NCBI GenBank assembly: GCA_012064415.1
Contig: SSNU01000138.1
Location: forward strand, 217,612 to 269,339
DNA from: Gyrodactylus bullatarudis
Taxonomy: Eukaryota; Platyhelminthes; Monogenea; Gyrodactylidea; Gyrodactylidae
DNA length: 51,728 nucleotides
Reading direction: 5' to 3'
Shown here: positions 43,801 through 51,728 of the stretch, one piece after another
Layout: each line of letters begins with the position of its first letter
How positions within the stretch are numbered: the stretch's first letter is position 1
The notes under the pieces: generated by a model
What the model saw: only the letters and a program-made list of their open reading frames with translations
Database searches by the model: none
Told to the model about the DNA's origin: nothing
Position numbers and translations under genes: made by a program

Positions 43801-45670
43801 CTATAGGGAGCATAGCATTCGAGGATTTGTTCTTTAAAATTCTCATTGACTTCACAAGAATTTGGGGCTGTTCTCACTTGACGTAAACGTACTTTTCCAA
43901 GGATCTTTGAAGCTAATTGAATTGTATTTTTCATGGTATGATCGTATGGCTGGTTGTTGTACCATTTGTGTGTATGTGTTACCTCCAAGATTGGACCTCT
44001 TATTACCTTGAAAAATTAAACCTGCTTACTACCGACATTGTAATACAAACTGAAAATAAAGTTCAAACAACTCACAGACCACATGTGTTCCAGATGCTCA
44101 ATACGCTCCATTGTTATATTCATGTCTTTAGATTCAGTTTTCATCAATGCCTCTCTTATGGCATTATTAAATAGGTATGTGTGCTGAACATTTGAGCCAA
44201 AGGCAACTAGAGAGAAAATTTCAGGGATTTTGTCGAAATCTTGAATCAATCATTTTATCAACCAAAGAAAATAAAGTAAATTTTAACTATTAGTTTTACT
44301 CAATTTTTATTGGTTAATTGGAAATGAAATATTAAAATGATCACGGTTGAAGTTATTATGGCTATTAATGAATTCGATGTATGATATAGAACTCACTAAA
44401 TACAATCAGCGTTAAGAAAACAAGGTATATCATCAACTGACGAACGGTTACCTTGATATATTGCTCATGGTTTGCCTTGATTTCTTCTGATTCTGCCGAT
44501 ATCCAAAGTCCTTGGAAATAAAATATTAAATTTTAGAACCAAAAACCTGATATAAAATTTACAAGTATACATGCAATTCAGAAAATAAAACTGAGTCTCA
44601 ATATTTTTCAGAACCACAAATATAGCAAAAATACTCACCCAGGCGAAATTTTATTTGTTTTACTTATTTGTACTTAATCTAAGGAAAATTATTTTGTTCC
44701 CTGATAGAACCTGAAATTTTCTATTAGTCCAAAAGGAAAACTAAGATGAAATTGAAGCTCAGATTAAAAGCGTCTCATCTCAGTACCGAAACTTCTGGAA
44801 GAGGCTTTGAAAAAAGGTTAGTTATATTTCAATTAAATCTACTTTTACTAATGTTTATTCAAGCTAAAATAATTTTAATATTTTTATTGAAACGAAAAAA
44901 CCAACCATTTTATTTTGGTCTAATTTAATTAAGTGCAATTATTTGGAACCATTTTAATTAGCTAAACTTGATATTTTATTTATAAAAATTTAACTTTAAA
45001 TTTATTTAAAATTTTTCATAAATAATAACTTTTTCCAGCCTTGATCCCATTTTGAAGATAATTGAAAACTAAGCAATTTTCCTCTTAAACCATAAGTTTT
45101 CCAGTTTGTTCTGATATGCAAAATTTCGATTGAAAATGACAATTTTTGAACAAGCGCCAAGATTTTTTCAATGAATTTTACTACGTGAAAGGACAAAATT
45201 GAGATTTTTGAATAGTTTTTGCAACATTTTGAATTAAAATAGGGCTTTTAGTGAAACTTGAGTCATTTTTCACATTTTTAAAGCAATTCCTATGAAATTA
45301 GGCATATTTTGATGATTTTAGGAAATTTGGAATTTTTGTATATCAGAAATTGAAAAATTTTTATTTTCATTTTCAAAATATGTGTTTTTCTCGGTTAAAA
45401 CATTAATTTTTGATAGGTATAGATCAATGTTCGGGGAAAATAAAATTTTTTACTATCCTAACAGATATCATTGTTGTTTAAGTTCTGAGTCAAAAGTGGC
45501 TTCATGAAATAGAGAAAAAGTTTGCTTGTATTTGACTCACCCTTGAATTTTTCAACTAGAATAAACCAGCATCCCTTATCATCGGATTTATCGACAATCT
45601 CAGTAGTTTCCATGAACTTGCCGCTTTCATAGCTTTCGTCAAGAATGTGATCCGTATCTAAATCACCCAT
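37884..45670 (-). CDS. PKD2: Polycystin-2 (TRPP cation channel), 12 exons, 726 aa
   Basis: Exons: 45670-45541, 44510-44397, 44206-44076, 44006-43753, 43631-43407, 43218-43056, 42434-42198, 40757-40576, 39666-39447, 39144-38908, 38842-38789, 38117-37884; phases agree, total 2181 nt. Short N-terminus; TM1 ~69-85; extracellular TOP domain with VRLRQVRTAPNSC, GLRNSTEWIYTS, YNGGGYYVDL, KGTRALFITFPAYNANLNLF; then TM2 ~314-335, TM3 ~355-371, TM4 ~401-417 (SYWQLQFNN), TM5 ~442-464 and TM6 ~503-527 (EANRVLGPVFF, INMFIAIIVEVF). A vestigial EF-hand-like helix pair (~590-620) and a C-terminal coiled coil (~670-705) follow. A non-selective cation channel of cilia/ER membranes. The filter reads FGE at 487-489 instead of LGD. 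Shorter than human (968 aa) at both ends. PKD2L1-type is a possible alternative. Confidence 0.94.
38118..38788. repeat. PKD2 intron 11: duplicated segment and a piggyBac-like end
   Basis: 38330-38412 and 38655-38757 share, in order, words such as CTATATYCAAASTGAAGTGT, CCATT.CC and ACCTAATTAGRACTGAA: an imperfect direct duplication. Immediately left (38294-38332) GGACATACATGTCC ... GAAGGTTAA resembles the right end of the MITE at 6320-6543. Confidence 0.5.
39667..40575. repeat. PKD2 intron 8 with second copy of a dispersed repeat
   Basis: Holds 40324-40406, homologous (inverted) to 22089-22160 in VPS52 intron 4. Otherwise AT-rich without a recognisable frame. Confidence 0.45.
41770..42195 (+). 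pseudogene. Unrecognised decayed coding sequence in PKD2 intron 7
   Basis: Opposite to PKD2, one plus-strand frame reads through with only two TAA codons and looks protein-like: IWDPKEMVNHLLLRKSLN, AEAKRKTAR, KIYQKAKIPIKSFSEI, KQLQIVKDIHKRAYSYN, QWDDLLIAFACNCCHKPTH, GRRKKILQCPKIYNVKVPYR. The composition is less AT-rich than the rest of the intron. I cannot name the family; a dead transposon ORF is most likely. The rest of intron 7 (40758-41760) is featureless. Confidence 0.4.
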
Positions 45671-46230
45671 GCCTGTAGTTTTCCTTATGTTACTAATTCC
45701 AATGTTACTGTCTATATTTTAGAGTTTGTCTGGTAACTTTTAAGCTGAAAATAATGGTAACTAGGTAATCTAATGTTGGGACAATGCAAATTCTCGTCAT
45801 GGTGACATTGTAACTTGTTGCTTTTTTATCAAAAAGAAAATTTTCATTAACAAGAAACTTTTGAGATTAGTCAAAGATAAACTTGAGCTATCAAAAGAGA
45901 ATTCTCGAGAAATAATTTGGTACGTTTTTTGATCAGAGATATTTTCTATATTTAGTATGGTCGGATCGAAGAATTTAAAAGCTATCAGATGGTCTTATTT
46001 ATTGAAAATCATTTTCCCCCATGCTTTAATATGGCGTTTACTGATTGAAAAGAGGCTGAGAGGAGAGATTAATTTTACACTTGTTATACTTTATAAAACG
46101 CTAGGTTGAGAATTCTAATCGTTTTCGAAAATTTCGAATCAACATAAGACAGAAAATTTGTATTTGGTCAGAAAAATACTATAAAATCTGTCATGATTTT
46201 CGTCATTGTGAAAAATCGAATCCAAGTTTT
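45671..46230. other. Region upstream of PKD2
   Basis: AT-rich sequence that should include the PKD2 promoter. No gene, repeat pair or clear promoter element recognised. Confidence 0.4.
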
Positions 46231-46279
46231 TGTTATTAATCGAGCAAAACTTTAATTTGACAACGGTATTTGAAAAATT

Positions 46280-46500
46280 TAAAAATAGGGTTAATTGCAA
46301 AAAGTGTAGTGGGACTAGGAATATTTACAAAATATGTGGGATAGATTTGTATTTTATGTGGGATACATCGTTTTTTCGTATTTTTTGTAGTGGGGGTAGG
46401 AATATTTTCATGAAATGTGCCACACACCAATATACTTTATATAAAATGTGGGATACACCAATAGATATTTTTTTAAAATGTACTGCTCTTTAGAATTTAT
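46280..46500. repeat. Degenerate short repeats built on ATGTGGGATA and TAGTGGG..TAGGAATATTT
   Basis: The words AATATGTGGGATAGA, TTATGTGGGATACAT, AAATGTGCCACACACC and AAATGTGGGATACACC recur, with GTAGTGGG.NTAGGAATATTT twice about 85 bp apart: a decayed minisatellite-like array of roughly 220 bp. Confidence 0.5.
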
Positions 46501-46554
46501 GTAGTGCGTTTTTAATAATTTCAATTTTAGTGGTGTTTAAATTCTTTTGCAAAT

Positions 46555-47273
46555 TTATTTATCAAAAAAAATTTTATAATCAGATAATGAGAGTGTCAAA
46601 TTAAAATTTTTCGGCAATAGAAATGATTCTTTTCTTCTTGGGTCTTCCTTTTTTCTGATGCTATTTATAGATGAAATTGAGCTACTTTTCAAGATATCAA
46701 GATCACAAAAATTGAAATCAGTTTTGAAAGCAATTTTTAAATTGGTATTCTTGAAAAAGTCTTTGATAAAGTTGTCAATTATTTTTCCATCGGGTATGAT
46801 AGCTGCAATCATATGCTTGCATGGATAATATCCATTGATTTTCACAAGGCCCAGGAGCAAGTCATAAATTCCAAATTAACTATTTTATCATTTTTGCAGA
46901 ATTTTTCTTTGCTTACCCTAAATACTCCAGGCTTGTCTGCTTTGTGAACAATTAAAAATCTTGAATTTTCGAGATTTGGTTCAAGTTGGGACATGATAAA
47001 CCTAGTAAATGTTTCTGTTTTCTTCTCATAGTAAGTGAATTTATCTTGGAAGATTGCATGAGTTTTATTCACGAATGAGTATATAAAGTTAAATGGATGG
47101 AGATTCCGCATTTCAATAATCGCTGCGTTAGCGGACTCTGCTGCATTTGAAGTTAAAAATCCATATCTACATTTTTCTGAGGCAAAGTTGCACCAATGAT
47201 CAAATGGTATTTCTGATAAATATAAATAGGCATCCAAACTCTTCATTGATTTTAATCTTGATTTCTGATACAA
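46555..47273 (-). mobile_element. Mutator-like (MULE) transposase C-terminal half with SWIM zinc finger, frameshifted
   Basis: The minus strand from 47273 encodes the end of a MULE transposase: WCNFASEKCRYGFLTSNAAE with the SNxAES..A signature, MRNLHPFNFIYS, then a SWIM-type finger (VNLEFMTCSW ... YYPCKHMIAAII). The frame shifts near 46860 in the middle of the finger and continues to a TGA/TAA near 46555 with a Lys-rich tail. The N-terminal DDE part is not found upstream in the window. No TIRs were identified, so element limits are unknown. Dead copy. Confidence 0.8.
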
Positions 47274-48086
47274 ACTTATTTCGACAATTTATATGGATTA
47301 CTGAGATATTTTTTAATGAAAATTTTTTCAAATATCGTTGTCAAAGGTCCGTTGAATGAATTTGTGAAAAATACAGTCAGAACCGAAACTCGATGGCCAC
47401 CCCGTAGAAATTACCGTAGAAATACCAAAATTTTACAAGGAATTCATTGGTGCATTCAGTTTTTCGTTTAACTCGCGTTTTTTAGGGGTAAAATTTATAA
47501 GTACGAAAAATTGAGTTTTTAAAGCTTTATTACGAGGTTCAGATAGGTTTTAGAGAGTTCAAAATCATCTGAGTATATGAAAGACAAGTTCTTTTACCAC
47601 AGGAACATTAAAGTTTCCCTTTAAAGGCACTCTAAAAAACCTGTTTTATGTAGGTCTACTTGTAAGCAACCGATCAAAATCAGGGTTTTGGATCACATAG
47701 TGAAGGGGTGTGAATCAAGTATACGTTCACTCAAGCTTCGAATGGTCTAGTTTGAAAGATAAAAAAGTGCTAATATCATAAATAGTCAGAACAAGAAAAT
47801 CAGTCCATCAGATCTCAAGTGATTGAATCTTGAAATTCAGATCATATTTTTATTGAAAATCTGTATTTTTAGGTTTCTTATATATAAATATGAAATGATA
47901 CCAAAAATTCATTTATTTTTTGAAAAAATATTCTTGAACCTTAAAAAACATTTTGTCAATGTTCTAATTTGTGTGATGAAAAAATAATAACTTGGAGTAT
48001 AAAGAAAATTGTTCAACTAATACAAACTGATACAAACTTATTTCGCCAATTTATATGGATTACTGAGATATTTTTTAATGAAAATT
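47262..48086 (+). repeat. Direct repeat pair flanking ~690 bp of unrecognised DNA
   Basis: 47270-47330 and 48022-48083 are nearly identical (GATACAAACTTATTTCG.CAATTT and TGGATTACTGAGATATTTTT). Copy 1 overlaps the upstream end of the MULE frame. The interval contains CCGTAGAAAT twice in tandem and little else. This could be a segmental duplication or the ends of an insertion. Confidence 0.6.
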
Positions 48087-48334
48087 TGCAAGTTTATGTA
48101 AAATTTAATGCCCTTTCGAATGGTGCTATTTGTTTTTCGAAACGACTCAAGGTTTCAGAGATATTTTATCTCAGTTATTAGTGCAGATAGAAAATTTTTT
48201 TAGTGCATTCGAAAAAGGGAAAAATTCTGTTTTCAATGATGTACGAAATGTAATACTTATTAAGAAAATAGTAATTTTTATACAGCAGGAAAGTGTTAGG
48301 GATAGAAAGAATTTTGATTTCAGGATGCTTATTG

Positions 48335-48420
48335 CTGATTGGTCAATAAATACTCGACGCTCATTGGTTCTCTATTTGGGGCACAGAGGTATATATAAAC
48401 ATGTTCGTGAAAAAATAAAT
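48335..48420 (+). promoter_or_regulatory. Promoter-like cluster near the Penelope copy 2 3' end
   Basis: Two inverted CCAAT boxes (GATTGG near 48338 and CATTGG near 48362) precede TATATAAAC near 48390, the spacing of a pol II promoter. No gene follows on plus; it might be a retroelement promoter. Low certainty. Confidence 0.3.
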
Positions 48421-48483
48421 TATTCACGAGACATCATGTGTGAAATTGACTGTACTTGAACATTGTTTCTAATGTGGATTCAT

Positions 48484-49799
48484 TTCTTTTCAAGTAGATT
48501 CACGTAATTTATCAAGACGTCCGAAAATCCACTTAAAATCATATTTGTAGTTATAGAAGAAAAAGTTTTATTCACCAAATGTACAACTTTATGGTTCATA
48601 AGTAGTGACACATAAATAATGATAAAAGTTTAAAGTTCATTGAAAATAATATTTTACAATTTTTGAAAGAAATAGTAAAAGTTCAAGTAAAAATAAAAGA
48701 ATATAATGTGAGCTGAAAAAACACCAAAACTCTTCAATAAATAGCAACAGTGAAGAGAAAAGTGAAAAAGCTCACATAGGCCAGGGTAATTGAAGGTTAT
48801 AGGAATAATTTTTCTGAACACACAGATTTGGCTTAAAGTGATTAATGAAGAATTTCTCCTTCACCCACTAATCTGTGCTGTCATCAACCGCTATTTTTAT
48901 ACAAAACTGAGAAATTAGAAATCGAAGCCTCATGATTTTCTTGTTTGATGTGTTTTGTATCCTTCTTTAGATGATCATTTGACCTAGTTGAAAATTTCCT
49001 AATCTTACGTCCTATATAAGAAGCTCCATAGTCGCATCGGAATTTGTAAATCAAAAGAGTCTTTTCTTCAGGCTTTATCCTTATGAATCAAACTGAATAA
49101 TCTTTGGGTTTTAAATACAATTTTCAATTGTATATTATCATAATGTTGATAAATAGGATTAACCAGTCGTCTCCTTACATCATTACTGAAACCGTCACCT
49201 TTAAAATTAAGTCTCATGAAAATGGTTATCTTCTCTCCTTCATCTCTGTCGACCCTTTCATCTACATCATCAGACATATTGATGAATTTGTCTACAAATC
49301 TGTTGGAATAACCATTCTCGTTCAAACGTAACTTTGACTCTTCTATTTCTTTTGGCCATTCCTCTGGACTAGAAATCCTTCTTATCCTCTTTCCTAGACC
49401 AATTACTAAGCCAACTTTATGAGATAGAGAACTGAAACTGGCATAATGAAGATATTTCCCATTATCAGTCTTCTTCTTGTAGATATTTCTTAGTATTGAC
49501 CCATCCTCCTTCCTAGTTAGTTTGACATCTAAGAAACTCAAACTCTCATTAGACTCTTTTTCCATAGTAAATTTAATATTAGGATGAAACGAATTCATCT
49601 TTAAGAAAAAATCGTCTACTGAAACATTAGGTTTCATCAGAATAAAAGTGTTATCAACATATCTGATGTATAAATCAGTGAAAGTATTGACAGTATCAGA
49701 CATTTTATTTAATTCTAACCAACCTAAGAAGATATCTGCTAAAAGAGGACTTAGAGGTGATCCCATAGCTTTAGTTTTGGTCCTGCAGAATGAACACAC
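48484..49799 (-). mobile_element. Penelope-like retroelement copy 2, YVDN active site, 5'-truncated
   Basis: The minus strand opens at KAMGSPLSPLLADIFLGW (truncated as in copy 1), then YIRYVDNTFIL, where the second catalytic Asp of YVDD is Asn. It continues FTMEKES, LSFLDVKLTRKEDGSILRN, VGLVIGLGKRIRRISS to a stop at 49068. A shifted frame gives TLLIYKFRCDYGASYIGRKI RKFSTRSND, the GIY-YIG module, with stops after about 48880. The 3' tail ends with the same AAGTGGATTTTCGGACGT motif near 48540 as copy 1. About 80-85% identical to copy 1 in protein. Inactive. Confidence 0.9.
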
Positions 49800-50540
49800 C
49801 CCGATTTTTCTTGTTTTTAGTTAAAAAATTAAAAAAATACCATTTCAAGACTACTTCAAAGTATACTAACTAATTAAAGTTTTATAAAAACTAAATGAAA
49901 AATGTAAAATTTTCGTTAAAATAAATTTTTTGTACCAAATTGTTGAGAATTTTGCTCAAATCTGTACCAAATCTGTTTCATGGTAGAAAACATTTTCCGA
50001 AGCCATATTAATGATATGCACACAAGATCATTAATTAATGTGAAAAAATTAAATGAACACTTGATAATTATCGGCTTTTCCACATTTTACTTTCAATCGA
50101 TAATGAAATTTGAGTGCTTATAAAGATTAATTCCTTATTCTCCTCTTTTGATGATTGTGTTCAAAATTCGACTAGATTTTCAAATCACTATAACTTTCTT
50201 ATAAAACACATTAGAATAATAATTTTTTTAGCTAAATAATCTGAAAATTATTTTTTACATCTAGGCTCAGACAAATTTTGGTGCTTTTTTATAAGACCGT
50301 ACATTAATTTTTTTTACCTCTAATTAACTCTGCATAAATTAAATTGAATGTTGTGAAATTCTATTTTTTTCATTTCTTTACATGGTTTTTTTCAAATTCA
50401 TTAACTGTGATTAATAAACAATTAGGATTGTAATCTTCAAACTGAAGATTCTTTCATTCTATTAGTTTGTTTGGTCTCTTCAATCTTATTCAATACATGT
50501 GTTACACCTTAATCATTTTATTCAAATCGAGTTTATAATC
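49800..50540. other. AT-rich spacer without recognised features
   Basis: Between the Penelope truncation point and the transposase region. No frame, RNA gene or repeat identified. Confidence 0.5.
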
Positions 50541-50664
50541 CTCGATTGAATGCGCTCCAAAAATTCCAAATTAAGAATCTTTTGGAGCAAGGGAATTCCT
50601 TACGTTCTGTTTCTTCTCTTCATCGAGTTGGAATTAGTTAAGTACGTCGAATTGCCAGCACCAA
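50541..50664 (+). pseudogene. Helix-turn-helix transposase N-terminus fragment
   Basis: A frame reads LNALQKFQIKNLLEQGNSLR SVSSLHRVGIS, a TAA, then VRRIAST: a typical first HTH of a Tc1/mariner-type transposase. It lies immediately upstream, in another frame, of a second HTH that starts the next transposase. Either the DNA-binding region has two HTHs separated by mutations, or pieces of two elements are joined here. Confidence 0.5.
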
Positions 50665-50665
50665 T

Positions 50666-51728
50666 TTGAATTTCACTTTGTTGGAGAGAGCGCAAGTTCA
50701 AATAGTTAGAGCAATGATAAGGTTCAGAGCTAAGGTTTTGGAATTAGTTGAGGAAGGTAAATCTTGGAAAAAATTTGCTGCAAATTATGATGTCCCGTAT
50801 CATACAGCCTATAATTGGATCAAATCTGGAGAGATCCAGCCAAAATCTTGTGGTGGTACAAATTCGACTAAGAAGACACCTGAAATCATGCATGCTATCA
50901 TTCAAAAAATTGAGTCTAATCCATCAATGACTCTTAAAGTCTGCAAAGAATTTGTTCATGCACGTTATAATTTGGACATTTGTCAATCCACTGTACTAAA
51001 TTGGCTTGATGGAGAGTTTTATTCCCTAAAAGATGTTCGTAATATTACGGTTGGAATGAATACATTGGAGAATAAAATTAGAAGAAAGGATTATGTTAAA
51101 AATTTGATGGAAGATCGGTCTGAAGGTCGTCATATAATTTGGCTGGACGAAACAAATTTTAATCTTTTCTGCCAAAGAACACAAGGACGATCAAAGATTG
51201 GAGCTAGAGCTAATATAATCAATCCCAATTCAAAAGGTCTCAATTTACATTGTATAGGATCTATATCTATGAACCAACTGGTTCACTTCAAAATTAAAAG
51301 AGGTAGCTTTAAAAAACCCTGATTTTCTCCTCTACATTAATGAATTGATTAACATTTCTCGGGATTCAGGCTTGTCTCCAATGACGATTGTAATAGATAA
51401 TGCTCCTGTTCATTCAAGGATAGAAGAAGAAGTAATAGAGGATGATGTTAAAATTTTAAGATTAGCCCCATATTCATTCTTATTGAACCCGATTGAACTG
51501 ATATGGAGCATTTACAAGTGTGAAATAAAGAGAATACTTGCCTTAGAAAGACCAACCATTCTTGAATACATCAGAGAAAATGGGAATTTATCAATAGCAG
51601 AGTTTAGAACACAAACATTAGAACGAATTGCTGAAACAGCGAGAGAATTCATAACTTCTGAAAAGATATCCTGTTCTGTTTTTCATGTGGAAAGATACTA
51701 TATTAAAGTTCTAAATGATCAGGACTTA
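50666..51728 (+). mobile_element. IS630/Tc1/mariner-type transposase, one frameshift, runs off the window
   Basis: Frame 1 (50666-51322) has an HTH (KVLELVEEGKSWKKFAANYD), then a long linker and the first catalytic Asp in IIWLDETNFNLFCQRTQG (51146-51148). A frame change at an A-rich run near 51312 links to a second frame open to the window end with VIDNAPVHS (second Asp, 51396-51398) and NPIELIWS (Glu, 51495-51497). All three DDE residues are present. Exactly 32 residues lie between the second D and E, not the usual 34. Apart from the single shift it looks recent. The C-terminus and right TIR are outside the window; no left TIR was identified. Confidence 0.88.

Noticed and set aside
46230..46493. 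87-codon plus frame with repeated Cys/Met motifs
   Set aside because: Translation of the degenerate ATGTGGGATA repeat array; no homology or start context.
1..51728. CRISPR array, operon or bacterial island
   Set aside because: Genes have spliceosomal introns and animal-specific families; no regularly spaced repeats were seen.
1..51728. tRNA or rRNA genes
   Set aside because: No convincing B-box/T-arm with matching cloverleaf was noticed on reading both strands; a covariance-model scan would settle it.

Overview
Eukaryotic, almost certainly animal, genomic DNA: AT-rich, intron-bearing genes on both strands, and many decayed transposable elements between genes and inside large introns. I spliced nine host genes by hand, using homology known to me plus reading-frame continuity; every complete spliced gene closes in frame. 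I cannot name the species. A secreted Ly6/uPAR protein of sleepless type, polycystin-2, a classical penta-EF-hand calpain and GCNA suggest an invertebrate animal. Introns of only 28-34 nt (some GC-AG) next to kilobase-scale, transposon-filled introns are a distinctive mark of the genome.

Layout: (1) 1-343, 5' part of an MFSD1-like transporter, minus strand, running off the window. (2) 1208-3402, two Ty3/gypsy fragments joined head to head. (3) 3724-13706, a 12-exon calpain, minus strand, whose introns hold a piggyBac-type MITE, a TIR-bounded element containing a LINE reverse transcriptase, and a large foldback repeat. (4) 13892-15486, LMAN2/VIP36 cargo lectin, divergent from calpain. (5) 16269-17591, an intronless PAK-type kinase. 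(6) 18179-31719, VPS52 in 8 exons, with introns holding an integrase-bearing TIR element, Penelope-like elements, a hAT element and a foldback. (7) 32017-32601, a small Ly6/uPAR GPI-type protein. (8) 32754-34831, GCNA/SprT-family protease, minus, tail to tail with the Ly6 gene and head to head with (9) 34939-37117, lipoyl synthase LIAS. (10) 37884-45670, polycystin-2 (PKD2), minus, 12 exons. (11) 46240-51728, a transposon-rich tail: MULE, second Penelope copy, IS630/Tc1/mariner-type transposase running to the window end.

The host genes are unrelated housekeeping or signalling genes with no operon logic. Two themes tie in: LMAN2 and VPS52 both act in the secretory/endosomal pathway, and two tight head-to-head pairs (calpain/LMAN2, GCNA/LIAS) probably share short bidirectional promoters. 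I found no tRNA, rRNA or CRISPR. No new multi-gene system is evident. The most unusual features are the ultrashort introns, the chimeric mobile elements, a perfect 39-bp hairpin, and sequence oddities in the PKD2 pore and EF-hand.
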